The notes: generated by a model not told the origin, from the sequence alone. A stretch of DNA of 64,000 nt from Burkholderia sp. WP9 (GCF_900104795.1 NZ_FNTG01000002.1:2232001-2296000), one strand, 5' to 3'; positions 48,348 to 57,861 are shown, counted from the stretch's first letter. Made by a program: numbers and translations.

Positions 48348-49724
48348 TCACGTGCGGTGGCTGTTGCCCACGGCCGCCGGCGCAAAGTCCGCCGCGCCCG
48401 TCACGGCGGCCGTCGAGTCGGCGCGGTTCATGTCGATGCCGAGCGTTTCACGCGCGGTCAGGATCATCACGAGCGAAATCACGTTGAAGACCACACAGAC
48501 CGCGACGACCCCCCACGGCGAGCCATTGCACACGGAGAAAAGCCACACGGCCAGCACCGGCATCGGTCCGCCCGCCACCAGATTCGCGCCGGTATAGGCG
48601 AGCGCGGAGCCGGAATAACGCACATTGGTCGGAAACGCTTCGGCGAAGGCGACCGGCTGAATGCCGCTTTGAAACTGCGTGAAGCCGAGGAAGAAGCCCA
48701 TCGCCGCGAGCATCGGCACGAAGCTTTTGGTGTCCAGAATCTGGAAATACACGAAGAGCATCAGCAGGGTCGCGGTGGAACCGATCGCGAGCGCCTTCTT
48801 GCGGCCGATTTTGTCGCTGAGCATGCCGCCGGCAAGCGCGCCGACGATCGCACAGACATTGGCGCCCATCAGCAGAAGAAAGCCGGTTTGCTTCGGGATC
48901 GCGAGTGTCTTCGTGATGTAGCTCAGCGAGAACACCACGATCAGATAGAAGATCGCCGCAGGCCCGCAAAAGAACAGCATCCAGCGCAGAACGGTTCTCC
49001 AGTGCAAACGCAGCGCATCGCGCAACGGGCTGCCCACATGCACGACCTCCGTTTTACGCAGCGCGACGAAGGCGGGTGTCTCGCTGACGCGCAAGCGGAT
49101 ATACACGCCGACCACCACGAGGACAAAACTCAGCACGAACGGGATGCGCCAGCCATACGAATCGAATGCCTGCGCCGACATCGTGGACGACAGTAGCAGC
49201 AGCACGCCGTTGGCCATGATCTGACTGAGCGGCGAGCACAGGCCCAGCAGCCCGGAGTACTTGCCGCGCCGGTCGGGGCTGGCGTGTTCGATCGCCATCA
49301 ATTGCGCGCCGGTCGACTCGCCACCCAGCGCGAAGCCTTGCAGAATACGTAGCAGCACCAGCAGAACCGGCGCCCATACGCCGATGCTCGCGTAGGTCGG
49401 CAGCAGACCCATCAGCATCGAGGCAAGACCCATCACCGTGACGGTGCCCAGCATGAGGTTGCGCCGCCCGAGCTTGTCGCCCAAATGGCCGCAGATGATC
49501 GCACCGAGCGGCCGCGCGGCGAGCCCTACGCCGAAGGTCGCGAGCGACGCGAGCAGGGCGGACGTCGAATCCATCGACGGGAAAAACAGTTTGGGCAAAA
49601 CCGTGGCGGCCAATGCGCCATAAAGCGTGAAGTCGAACCACTCGAGCGCGGTGCCGACGGCCGCCGCCGTGACTGCTCGCGTGCGCATCGCGGCATGCGT
49701 GCCTTGCTGCGTTTCCTGAATCAT
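48348..49724 (-). CDS. MHS-family (metabolite:H+ symporter) MFS transporter
   Basis: The 458-aa protein has 12 predicted membrane segments. MHS-family features are visible near the start (AAVGTALEWFDFTLYGALAATVLPKLFF) and in HLGDKLGRRNLMLGTV. Relatives carry shikimate (ShiA), 2-oxoglutarate (KgtP), proline-betaine or aromatic acids. With aroQ 60 bp downstream in the same orientation, shikimate or dehydroshikimate is the most plausible substrate. It is divergent from an IclR regulator. Confidence 0.87.
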   Translation of the reverse strand: MIQETQQGTHAAMRTRAVTAAAVGTALEWFDFTLYGALAATVLPKLFFPSMDSTSALLASLATFGVGLAARPLGAIICGHLGDKLGRRNLMLGTVTVMGLASMLMGLLPTYASIGVWAPVLLVLLRILQGFALGGESTGAQLMAIEHASPDRRGKYSGLLGLCSPLSQIMANGVLLLLSSTMSAQAFDSYGWRIPFVLSFVLVVVGVYIRLRVSETPAFVALRKTEVVHVGSPLRDALRLHWRTVLRWMLFFCGPAAIFYLIVVFSLSYITKTLAIPKQTGFLLLMGANVCAIVGALAGGMLSDKIGRKKALAIGSTATLLMLFVYFQILDTKSFVPMLAAMGFFLGFTQFQSGIQPVAFAEAFPTNVRYSGSALAYTGANLVAGGPMPVLAVWLFSVCNGSPWGVVAVCVVFNVISLVMILTARETLGIDMNRADSTAAVTGAADFAPAAVGNSHRT

Positions 49725-49961
49725 GTTGTCTCCTTAACCGTCGCCGCACGGGATGCAGGTCGCGAGCGATGGTCGCCGCCTACCGTTTCCCGCTCTCTTG
49801 TCTGATCGATGAACTCGGGGCGTTTTCGTCGCGCTGTGCACGTCGCGCCGCCTTGGAAGCAAGGTTAGCACCCCTAGGTGGGATGCCGTTCCAGGGTGGA
49901 ATTTCATCTCATAATGTGCAAGACTGCTGCGCGAAGCAGTTGAAAGAACATGGAGACCGAT

Positions 49962-50744
49962 ATGCCCGGCGTCACGGAGCGTACCCTGGCGGTACTCGAA
50001 TTTCTCGCCACGCAAATGGAGGGAACGCCACTCGCGATGATCGCGGATGAACTCGATATTCCGCGCAGCGCATGTCATCGACTGCTCGTCGATCTGAAGC
50101 AATGTGGTTATGTGCGGCAGTTGCGCGAGCATGGCGATTACGTGCTCACCACCAAGCTCGTCGGCCTCGGGCTCGGCTTTCTCGCGACCTCCGGCATTGT
50201 CGACATCGCGCAGACCATGCTCGACAGGCTCGCGGAGACATCCGGCGAACTGGTGAGGCTGGCGATCGTGGACGGCGACCGGCTGACGTGGGTCGCTAAG
50301 GCGCAGGGCGCGCTGAAGGGCTTGCGCTACGACCCGGACATGGGCATGGACACGATCCTCTCATGCAGCGCCACCGGCCACGCGTGGATGATGACCATGA
50401 CCGACGAGCGCGCGCTCGAACTCGTCTCGCGGCAGGGGTTCGGACAGCCGAAGCAATACGGTCCCAACGCGCCGACCACAATCAACGGACTGCTGAAGTT
50501 CGTGCACGCCGCGCGTGAAAGAGGTTACGCGACGATCAACGAAGTCTTCGCCCCCGGCATGACGGCGATGGCCGCGCCCGTGCAGCGGCGCGGCTATCCG
50601 GCAATGGGGGTGATCAGTATTGCGGGACCGCTCGTGAGGCTCGACGAAAAACGCATGGCCAGCCTCGGCCCGACGTTGCTTGCGGCGGCCTCGGAACTCG
50701 CCGCCGCGAGCCACGCGTCGCCCCTGTTCGATCGAAGGCGCTAG
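49962..50744 (+). CDS. IclR-family transcriptional regulator
   Basis: From the ATG at 49962 (260 aa; GGAG 6 nt upstream, with an in-frame ATG 12 nt earlier) the protein has an N-terminal winged helix-turn-helix (VLEFLATQMEGTPLAMIADELDIPRSACHRLL) and an IclR effector-binding domain (LSCSATGHAWMMTMTD; GYATINEVFAPGMTAMAAPVQ). It is divergent from the MHS transporter/aroQ pair across a 237-bp region, so those genes are its probable targets; IclR proteins often sense aromatic acids. Confidence 0.9.
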   Translation: MPGVTERTLAVLEFLATQMEGTPLAMIADELDIPRSACHRLLVDLKQCGYVRQLREHGDYVLTTKLVGLGLGFLATSGIVDIAQTMLDRLAETSGELVRLAIVDGDRLTWVAKAQGALKGLRYDPDMGMDTILSCSATGHAWMMTMTDERALELVSRQGFGQPKQYGPNAPTTINGLLKFVHAARERGYATINEVFAPGMTAMAAPVQRRGYPAMGVISIAGPLVRLDEKRMASLGPTLLAAASELAAASHASPLFDRRR

Positions 50745-50780
50745 ACTGCCCGCGCGTATTACTGCGGTGTTACTGCGGTG

Positions 50781-51848
50781 TCATTGCGGAATGATCCGCT
50801 CCGCCTTCAACCGGTCGAACAACGCGAAGAAGGAATCGGGCGTGCTCTGATAATCGAGGAAGCCGGCCTTGCGGCTCTTGGTCATATCCGTGAGCACTTC
50901 CATCGGACGGCCGAGGTCCGCGTCGGTGTGCCACCACGAGGCGAGTTTGCCGATGTCGGCTTCTTTCAGGCCGAAGCGCGTGGCGATCTCGGCCCATGCC
51001 TGGCCGGCGTCCTGCATGCGGCCTTCGAGTGGACGCACCTCGCCATCGAACGGTACGGCTTCTATGCCGAAGTAACCGGCGATTTGCGACCACATCCATT
51101 TCCAGCGGAACACGTCGCCATTGACCACGTTGAAGTCTTCGTTGCGCGCGTTCGCGGACGTGGCGGCCCATTCGAGGTGGCGCGCGAGCAGCCGCGCGTC
51201 GGTCATGTCGGTGAGGCTGTTCCATTGCGCCGCCGAGCCGGGGAAGATGAACGGCTGGCCGGTCTGCTTGCACAGCGTCGCGTAGACGGCGAGCGTCACG
51301 CCCATGTTCATTGCATTGCCGAGCGCAAAGCCGATGATCGTATGCGGACGATGCACGCTCCAACTGAAACCGTAGCGTTGCGCGGCGTCGAATAAACGGT
51401 CTTCCTGCTCGTAGTAGAAGTTATCCACGGGCTGGCGGCCTTGTTCCTCGCGAAACGGCGTGATCGGCACGGCGCCGGTCGCATAGGCTTCGAACGGGCC
51501 GAGGTAATGCTTCAGTCCTGTCACAAGTGCGGCGTGTTCGAGCGTGCCTGCCGGACCCACCGCGTCCATCACGTGACGCACCATGGCGCCGTTCACGCGA
51601 ATGTTGTCTTTTTCCGTGGCCTGGCGCGACCACGCGGTCAGGAACACATGACTGAACTGCTTGCCGGCGAGCGCCTCGCCAACGGACTCGGCCGATTGCA
51701 GATCGGCCGTAATCGATTCGATGGCCGGCGACACCGGCGTGCGGCCGCGCGAGAGTCCAGCGACGTGCCAGCCGCTCGAAAGCAGCCGGTCGGCGAGATT
51801 GCCGCCGACAATGCCGCTCGCGCCAATGATGAGTGCTCGTTTTTCCAT
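50781..51848 (-). CDS. SDR-family NAD(P)-dependent reductase (PRISE-like, extended type)
   Basis: From the ATG at 51848 the protein is 355 aa. The Rossmann motif is IIGASGIVGGNLADRLL (Gly-x-x-Gly-x-x-Gly), followed by a basic Ser-Arg-Gly stretch. Further segments, ALVTGLKHYLGPFEAY, DNFYYEQEDRLF (the Tyr-x3-Asp variant in place of the usual Tyr-x3-Lys) and WSVHRPHTIIGFALGNAMNMG, fit the progesterone-5beta-reductase/iridoid-synthase-like (PRISE) group, which reduces activated enones. The natural substrate is unknown. It follows the intradiol dioxygenase gene by 126 bp on the same strand and may be co-transcribed. Its last codons overlap a short imperfect TTACTGCGGTG repeat near 50758-50780. Confidence 0.82.
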   Translation of the reverse strand: MEKRALIIGASGIVGGNLADRLLSSGWHVAGLSRGRTPVSPAIESITADLQSAESVGEALAGKQFSHVFLTAWSRQATEKDNIRVNGAMVRHVMDAVGPAGTLEHAALVTGLKHYLGPFEAYATGAVPITPFREEQGRQPVDNFYYEQEDRLFDAAQRYGFSWSVHRPHTIIGFALGNAMNMGVTLAVYATLCKQTGQPFIFPGSAAQWNSLTDMTDARLLARHLEWAATSANARNEDFNVVNGDVFRWKWMWSQIAGYFGIEAVPFDGEVRPLEGRMQDAGQAWAEIATRFGLKEADIGKLASWWHTDADLGRPMEVLTDMTKSRKAGFLDYQSTPDSFFALFDRLKAERIIPQ

Positions 51849-51974
51849 GAGAGTCGTGCTCGGTAATTGAATGCCTGTTGACGCGGAGCGGTTCTGCGAC
51901 CGATGTGCCCCGCGAGCTGAACGCGCCTGCATGTCCCATGCAAGAAAATTGCTGTACCACGAAAGTGACCCGCG

Positions 51975-52838
51975 TCAAACGGATCGGTTCAACACGAAAT
52001 CGAATTCAAGCGTGCTGAACGGCGTGTCCATACACGTCCCGTCCGGCGCCGTGCCTGCCTCATGGCGGTTCCACTGCGCGACTAGCGACGAGCGCACGCC
52101 GAACACCGCATCCGAATCGAGATATTGATCGCCTTCGCGAAACACGTGGGTCACGAGGCGCTCGTAGCCTGGCGCCGTGATCATGAAATGCAGATGCGCC
52201 GGTCGCCACGGATGCCGCCCCAGCGCTTCGAGCATGCGCCCGACCGGTCCGTCGTGAGGAATCGGATAAGGCTCGGCGACGATGGAGCGAAAGTGATAGC
52301 GCCCGTCCGCGAGACTATGGAGCACGCCTCTCGCCCGATGCGTATCGTCGCCGCCGTGCTGGACGTCGTAGAAGCCGTCCGCGTCGGCCTGCCAGACGTC
52401 GATGCGAGCGTTGGCCACCGCTTCGCCGTCCGCGCCCCTGATGGTCCCCGACACGAAGCAGGGCTCACCGTGCGCGCCGTTGGACACGTCGTCGCCATTT
52501 CGATAGACGGGCGCGCCTTCGACGAAAAACGGCCCGAATACCGTTGCTTCCGTGCAGCCCGGCGGCTTGCGGTTCGCCATGGCCGTGACGAGCATCGACA
52601 AACCCAGCGTGTCCGAGAGCAGGATGAATTCCTGGCGCTTGTCGTCGGTGATATGGCCTACGTCGGTCAGGAAACGAATGCCCTGTTCCCATTCGCTCTC
52701 GGTCAGGTTCACTTCGCGCGCAAAGGCATGCAGATGCCGCACGAGGCTCGTGACGATGGTCTTCAGACGCTCATCATCCGCGTGGGCGTGGCGTGCCAGA
52801 ACCGCTTCCGTGATCGTGTTCTCGTCGAGATTGCGCAT
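51975..52838 (-). CDS. Intradiol ring-cleavage dioxygenase (hydroxyquinol/catechol 1,2-dioxygenase)
   Basis: The 287-aa protein has the N-terminal dioxygenase dimer domain (about residues 10-100) and the catalytic core with all four Fe(III) ligands: Tyr in DGFYDVQ, Tyr in EPYPIPHDG, and two His in RPAHLHF. It cleaves a catechol-type ring between the hydroxyls to a muconate or maleylacetate. Overall sequence favours hydroxyquinol 1,2-dioxygenase, but catechol cannot be excluded. No maleylacetate reductase or muconate cycloisomerase is nearby. Confidence 0.87.
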   Translation of the reverse strand: MRNLDENTITEAVLARHAHADDERLKTIVTSLVRHLHAFAREVNLTESEWEQGIRFLTDVGHITDDKRQEFILLSDTLGLSMLVTAMANRKPPGCTEATVFGPFFVEGAPVYRNGDDVSNGAHGEPCFVSGTIRGADGEAVANARIDVWQADADGFYDVQHGGDDTHRARGVLHSLADGRYHFRSIVAEPYPIPHDGPVGRMLEALGRHPWRPAHLHFMITAPGYERLVTHVFREGDQYLDSDAVFGVRSSLVAQWNRHEAGTAPDGTCMDTPFSTLEFDFVLNRSV

Positions 52839-52922
52839 GACCGTGGCGTCTCCTTCCTGTCGGTCATGCGATTATCGGCTCGTTTGCAGGCGAGCGTAGG
52901 CAAGCGACGCGCGCGCTAGCGC

Positions 52923-53801
52923 TTACCCCTTCGCCCAGGCCGCCGCCGTCTCCACCGCGAAGTCCCGATACGATCGCGGTTGGCGGCCCAGCAACGCCGC
53001 GAGATGATCGATTTCCGCTTTCGATGCGACCGCGCCGTCCTGCTGATAGCGGTTCATCATCAGGCGCATGTCGTACGCGAGCCAGCCCGGCGCAACCGCC
53101 TTCAGACGTTGTTCCAGCAGGTCGAGATCGTCGCCGCCATAACGCACCGCGCGCCCGAGCACGTCGGCCCAGATCGACGCCACGCTTTCCGAGGTGATCG
53201 CCTCAGGGCCGACCAGCTCATACGTTTCGCGCGGCAAACGGTCCGCGGCACGCTCGCGGCGCAGCAGTTCGCGCGCCGCCGCCTCGCCGATATCGCGCAC
53301 ATCGACCATGGAAATACCTTTGGCGCCGATCGGCATGCCGTACACGCCGTGCGTCAGTAAAGGCTCTTTCTGGCGCACGTCGTTCTGGATGAAATACGCG
53401 GGACGCAATACGGTGGCCGGCAGATCGCAGTGTTCGATCATCCGCTCGACTGTGTGCTTGCCGGTGAAATGCGGCACGTCGACATAGTCGGCGCCTTTGA
53501 ACACCGACAGATACACCACGCCTTTCACGCCGGCCTCGCGCGCCACGCTCAGTGCTTGCAGCGCTTGCGTGAGTTCGTCGGCGGCGTTGGGCGCGAGCAG
53601 GAACAGTGTGCTGACACCGCTCATCGCGCGCCGCAATCCGTCCACGTCGGACAGGTCACCCTGAACCGCCGTGTCGCCCTCCGGAAATTGCGCTTTCTCC
53701 GGCGTGCGGGTCAGCGCGCGGACCTGCGCGCCGCTGCCGGCCAGATGGTCGAGAACCTGAGTGCCAACTACGCCGGTGCTGCCAGTTACGAGGATTGCCA
53801 T
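52923..53801 (-). CDS. NmrA-like NAD(P)-binding reductase
   Basis: The start at 53801 is fixed by AGGAGA just upstream, although the frame is open much further; this gives 292 aa. It starts MAILVTGSTGVVGTQVLDHL (Gly-x-x-Gly-x-x-Gly dinucleotide motif), then RALTRTPEKAQF and a C-terminal NmrA-type region (ETYELVGPEAITSESVASIWADVLG). Such proteins include QorB-like quinone reductases and redox sensors. The gene is divergent from a LysR regulator (117 bp), which probably controls it. Confidence 0.87.
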   Translation of the reverse strand: MAILVTGSTGVVGTQVLDHLAGSGAQVRALTRTPEKAQFPEGDTAVQGDLSDVDGLRRAMSGVSTLFLLAPNAADELTQALQALSVAREAGVKGVVYLSVFKGADYVDVPHFTGKHTVERMIEHCDLPATVLRPAYFIQNDVRQKEPLLTHGVYGMPIGAKGISMVDVRDIGEAAARELLRRERAADRLPRETYELVGPEAITSESVASIWADVLGRAVRYGGDDLDLLEQRLKAVAPGWLAYDMRLMMNRYQQDGAVASKAEIDHLAALLGRQPRSYRDFAVETAAAWAKG

Positions 53802-53918
53802 GATCTTTCTCCTAAGGTTGGATGGACTGTGAGTCAGCCCGTAGACACACAATAGGTGTTCCATTTCAGTGGCGATAGTGCAAAAATTCAGACACCTCGT
53901 CTCATATTTGGAACGATC

Positions 53919-54809
53919 ATGGATTTGACGTCCCTTGCCGATTTCAATGCTGTTGCGCTGCATGGCGGATTCGGGCCAGCCAGCCGGGCACTCGACCGCC
54001 CCAAAGCCACGCTGTCGCGGCGCGTGGCCGAGCTCGAGGAAGCGCTCGGCGTGCGGCTGATCGAGCGGGGCTCGCGCAGGTTGCGGCTGACGGAAGAAGG
54101 TCTCGTGCTGCACGAGCGCACGCGCGGGCCGATGGCGGAGATCCAGGAGGCGGGCGAAGCGGTGGCGTCGCGCGCGCCGGTGCCGCGCGGGCGCTTGCGG
54201 ATCAGCGCGCCGATCGTGTTCTCGCATGTGGTGCTAGGCCGGATCGCGGCGCGTTTCGCGTTGGCCTATCCGCAGGTCGAACTCGAAGTCATAGCGGAAG
54301 ACCGGATCGTCGATCCGGTGGAGGACGGCTATGACCTCGTGATCCGCATCAATCCACCCCATGACGAGCAACTCGTGGGGCGGCGCATTTACGGCGACGA
54401 CCGGCTCCTGGTCGCCGCACCCACTTTGTCGATGCCTGCCCAGGCGGCCGGCGATGCCGCCGCCCTGCAGGTGCCCGCAATCGTGCTGGCTGCGGCGTCG
54501 CCGGGCGCGATCTGGACGGTCCGCACCGAAACCGGCTTGTGGACGCTCGCGCCGATGCCGGTGCTGCGCCTCTCGTCGCTGCTGATGGTGCGTGACGCGG
54601 TGGTGGACGGCGTGGGCGCGGCGCTTTTGCCCAAGCTGCTGGTCGAGCAGGATGTGGCGGCAGGACGGCTCGTCTGTTGGGGCGTGGCGGACGGGCCGCA
54701 GGTTGAAATCTGGGCGCTTTACAACTCGCGGCGTCTGTTGAGCGCCAAGGTGCGCGCGTTCATGAACCTGTTGCAGGACTTGCCGGGACGCGAGCCGAAT
54801 CCGCGCTGA
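53919..54809 (+). CDS. LysR-type transcriptional regulator
   Basis: From the ATG at 53919 the protein is 296 aa, with an N-terminal helix-turn-helix (FNAVALHGGFGPASRALDRPKATLSRRVAELEEALGVRLIERGSR) and a LysR effector domain (GRLRISAPIVFSHVVLGRIAARF). It is divergent from the NmrA-like reductase gene, the usual arrangement for a LysR-controlled quinone or aldehyde reductase. Confidence 0.89.
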   Translation: MDLTSLADFNAVALHGGFGPASRALDRPKATLSRRVAELEEALGVRLIERGSRRLRLTEEGLVLHERTRGPMAEIQEAGEAVASRAPVPRGRLRISAPIVFSHVVLGRIAARFALAYPQVELEVIAEDRIVDPVEDGYDLVIRINPPHDEQLVGRRIYGDDRLLVAAPTLSMPAQAAGDAAALQVPAIVLAAASPGAIWTVRTETGLWTLAPMPVLRLSSLLMVRDAVVDGVGAALLPKLLVEQDVAAGRLVCWGVADGPQVEIWALYNSRRLLSAKVRAFMNLLQDLPGREPNPR

Positions 54810-54859
54810 TCCATAGGGCGATCATGGCTCGCGAGTGGAATCGGCACGCATCCGCCGGC

Positions 54860-55492
54860 TCATTTGGGCCGTCGCACGGCGCGCACTTTGCCGCTGCTTC
54901 CACCGCCGCAAAAGAAGCGGTCGCCGCCGTCGGATTCGAGTCCCGACACGCTGACGCCGGACGGCATCTCGAGCCGCTCCTGAACTTCGCCGTTGCGCGG
55001 ATCGATGCGCCGCAATTCGCTTTCATCGCCTTCCCACGTGCCGTGCCAGAGTTCGCCGTCCACCCATGTAACGCCGGTCACGAAGCGGTTGGATTCGATG
55101 GTGCGCAAAACCGCGCCCGTCTGCGGATCGACCTGATGGATTTTGCGCTCCCGATACTGCCCGACCCACAGCGACCCTTCGGCCCATGCGAGCCCCGAGT
55201 CGCCTCCGCCGCCTGGCGCGGGGATCGTGGCGAGCACGCGGCCGGTATCGGGGTCGATCTTCTGGATGCGGTGTTCGGCGATCTGGAACAGATGCTTGCC
55301 GTCGAAGGCGGTGCCTGCGTGCGCGGCGACATCGATCGAACGGAGCGTCTTGCCGCTCGCCGGGTCGAACGCGTTCAACGTGTCGCCCGCTGCGAACCAG
55401 ACATGCTGGCCGTCGTACGTGACGCCATGCACTTTTTCGACGCCCGGAAAGGGACCGTACTCATTGATGATTTCGGCGGGTGATCGTTTCAT
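54860..55492 (-). CDS. Beta-propeller protein, glutamine-cyclotransferase-like
   Basis: The 210-aa protein has a GAGGGA ribosome site. Four to five repeats of about 40 residues recur (HGVTYDGQHVWFAAGDTLNAFDPASGK; LFQIAEHRIQKIDPDTGR; GLAWAEGSLWVGQYRERKIHQVDPQTG; GVTWVDGELWHGTWEGDESELRRIDP), the pattern of a beta-propeller such as the glutaminyl cyclotransferase/YncE group. It lacks a signal peptide and is shorter than a full propeller enzyme, so catalysis is unproven. It lies just downstream of the HTH gene on the same strand, 32 bp away. Confidence 0.72.
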   Translation of the reverse strand: MKRSPAEIINEYGPFPGVEKVHGVTYDGQHVWFAAGDTLNAFDPASGKTLRSIDVAAHAGTAFDGKHLFQIAEHRIQKIDPDTGRVLATIPAPGGGGDSGLAWAEGSLWVGQYRERKIHQVDPQTGAVLRTIESNRFVTGVTWVDGELWHGTWEGDESELRRIDPRNGEVQERLEMPSGVSVSGLESDGGDRFFCGGGSSGKVRAVRRPK

Positions 55493-55524
55493 GGCTGTTC
55501 CCTCGTGGTTTTCGTGTTGCCATC

Positions 55525-56745
55525 CTAATCAATCGGCAACGGCGCAGGGAGTAACAAGGTCGTCGTGAATCCGGGCATGGGCGGGGTCATCCAGCGGCGC
55601 GCGCGGCCTTTGCCGACGGATTGCACCTTGCCTTGCACCGCGAGCGTATCGAGGCTCCGCTGCACGGTGCGCTGACTCGCGCCGAGCGCGAGCGCGAGGG
55701 CCGAACTCGACCACGACTCGCCGTCGGCAAGCAAGGCGAGCACGGGCGCGTGTTTGTCCTCGACAGGCCGCGCCAGCACCACGACCTCTTGCGCGTGTCG
55801 TGGCATCAGCATGAAGCCGCGCCGCGTCGCGCTCACGCCGGCCACCGCGCGAAGCACGGAACGCAACCGACCGAGTTCGACCCGCAGACGTGCGCGGTGC
55901 GATTCGTCGGCAACCTTGGCCCGGAAGGCTCGCGCGACGAGTACGTCTCTCGGCACATCCTCCGGCCACGCTTCGGCGAGTGCGCGGGCGAGCACGAACA
56001 ACACCGGACGGCCGGCGAGCGAGATCACCGCGCCTGTCTCGCGTATGACGTGACGGCACGCGTCCACGATCAAAGCTTTCGATGCAAGTAACGCTTCTAC
56101 CTCGTCGAGCAGCAGCGGGCGTTCTTCGGCACGCGCAATGAGTCGCGCCGCGGGCGTGTTCAGAACGAGTGCGGCGTTGTCGACCTCCGCGATCAGTGCG
56201 GGGATACCCGCAAGACCCGCGGCACGCCTCGCGCGCTCTAGCGCGGCGCGTGCCGCGCGGGTCTGCAGGCGGCGCAGCGCGACACCGGCCACGACCAGTT
56301 CATGCGCGGCTCTCAAGGCCGGCGGGAATGGCGTGGGGTCAAGACCGGCAAGCGCGCGTTCGGCCTCGTCGAGGCGAGCTATCAACAGCAGGCGGCGGAC
56401 TTCGAGATAGCGCGCATGCGCGGCGTTGAGCCGGTCGCCGTGCGCTTCGAGCGTGACGCGTGCCGCTTCCAGCGTTTTCGTGGGCCAGTTCAGATCGCGC
56501 GAGACGAGCGCGATCTCGGCTTCGGCGACGACACATCGCGCGCGGGCCACCGGCTCTCTTGAACCGAAGGCGCGCGCGGCGCTACGCACGAGCGCCTTCG
56601 CGCGAACCAGATCGCCGAGTTGCGCCATGGCGATGCCGCGCAGCGCGAGCGCGGGCGCGTCGTCGCGCAACGCCACGCGATTGAGCGCGCCGAGCGGATC
56701 GCCCGCTGCGAGCGCACGCGCTGCTGCCGTCATTAGCGAGTCCAT
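55525..56745 (-). CDS. Winged-helix protein with alpha-helical repeat N-terminus
   Basis: The 406-aa, Ala/Arg/Leu-rich protein has an N-terminal helical region (about residues 1-210) resembling TPR-like repeats. A central segment (VLVARAFRAKVADESHRARLRVELGRLRSVL) resembles OmpR/SARP-type DNA-binding modules, and a C-terminal helix-turn-helix (ALALALGASQRTVQRSLDTLAVQGKVQSVGKGRARRW) resembles transcriptional regulators. I infer a regulator. It is divergent from the DUF899 gene and precedes the propeller gene, so both are possible targets. The family name is uncertain. Confidence 0.75.
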   Translation of the reverse strand: MDSLMTAAARALAAGDPLGALNRVALRDDAPALALRGIAMAQLGDLVRAKALVRSAARAFGSREPVARARCVVAEAEIALVSRDLNWPTKTLEAARVTLEAHGDRLNAAHARYLEVRRLLLIARLDEAERALAGLDPTPFPPALRAAHELVVAGVALRRLQTRAARAALERARRAAGLAGIPALIAEVDNAALVLNTPAARLIARAEERPLLLDEVEALLASKALIVDACRHVIRETGAVISLAGRPVLFVLARALAEAWPEDVPRDVLVARAFRAKVADESHRARLRVELGRLRSVLRAVAGVSATRRGFMLMPRHAQEVVVLARPVEDKHAPVLALLADGESWSSSALALALGASQRTVQRSLDTLAVQGKVQSVGKGRARRWMTPPMPGFTTTLLLPAPLPID

Positions 56746-56863
56746 GGTCTACGCGAATCCCGTCACACTTGTCACTCCCTTGGTCTGAAGCACGCGGCTA
56801 ATCTAGCACGACACCCCGCAGCATTTCGCGCGGGACTTCGTACAGCGAACCAAGGAGAGAGGC

Positions 56864-57631
56864 ATGGCGACGACACACACCACCGGTACACGGGAAGCAT
56901 GGCTAGCAGCACGGCTCGAATTGCTCGAAGCCGAAAAAGCGCTCACGCGGCAGAGCGACGAACTGGCCCGGCAGCGCCAGGCGCTGCCCTGGGTCCGCAT
57001 CGACAAGGCATACCGATTCGAGACCGATGAAGGTAGCGTCTCGCTGGCCGGGCTCTTTGCAGGACGCTCGCAGTTGCTCGTCTATCACTTCATGTTCGGT
57101 CCCGACTACACGGCGGGATGCCCGTCGTGTTCGGCGGTCGCGGACGGCTTCGCCGGGTCTGTCGTCCACCTCGCGAATCACGATGTCACGCTGACGGCGG
57201 TATCGCGGGCGCCGCTCGCAAAGCTGCAGGCATACAAGCGGCGCATGGGATGGACGTTTCCGTGGGCGTCCTCGGCCGGCAGCGACTTCAACTTCGACGT
57301 GAATGTCTCGTTCACCGAGCAGCAACAACGCGAAGGCAGCGTCGACTATAACTTCCAGCGCGGCGGCCATGCCATGGACGTGGTGCCGGCCCCGGCGCCC
57401 GTCGTCGAGTTCGCGGCCGCCTGCGGAACCGATGCGCCGACCTATTCGCTCGACAGGCCCGGCATGAGCGCGTTCGTGCTCGAAGACGGTGTCGTGTACC
57501 ACACGTATTCCGCATACGGGCGCGGTGTGGATGCGCTATGGGGCATGTACCAGTGGCTCGACCATGCACCCAAGGGACGCAACGAAACGGGGGTCTGGTG
57601 GCACCGCCATGACGAGTACGGGAAGCACTGA
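56864..57631 (+). CDS. DUF899 family thioredoxin-fold protein
   Basis: The 255-aa protein has the DUF899 pattern: an N-terminal helical part with RQRQALPWVRIDKAYRFE, then LVYHFMFGPDYTAGCPSCSAVADG with a Cys-Pro-Ser-Cys, thioredoxin-like, then RRMGWTFPWASSAGSDFNFD and a C-terminal WWHRHDEYGK. The family is related to peroxiredoxin/AhpC folds, but its reaction is unknown. It is divergent from the winged-helix gene, which may regulate it. Confidence 0.85.
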   Translation: MATTHTTGTREAWLAARLELLEAEKALTRQSDELARQRQALPWVRIDKAYRFETDEGSVSLAGLFAGRSQLLVYHFMFGPDYTAGCPSCSAVADGFAGSVVHLANHDVTLTAVSRAPLAKLQAYKRRMGWTFPWASSAGSDFNFDVNVSFTEQQQREGSVDYNFQRGGHAMDVVPAPAPVVEFAAACGTDAPTYSLDRPGMSAFVLEDGVVYHTYSAYGRGVDALWGMYQWLDHAPKGRNETGVWWHRHDEYGKH

Positions 57632-57861
57632 GCCAGGGGGATCAGCAACGTGCGCGCAACGCGGAGAACGGCTCGGACCATCGAGCCGAAAATTGCAAAC
57701 TGGCTCAGGTCTGTTATGTTCGCAACTGGTCCGGCGAGCGGCCTGTCTGAACATGCCAGGTTATCGTTTCGCGAGCGCACGTTGGACATCCCTACGGAGG
57801 ACTTCATCTGGTCGGCGCCGCGAGATATTCACTGAATGAGCCACCACGAAAGTGGGCGCCT

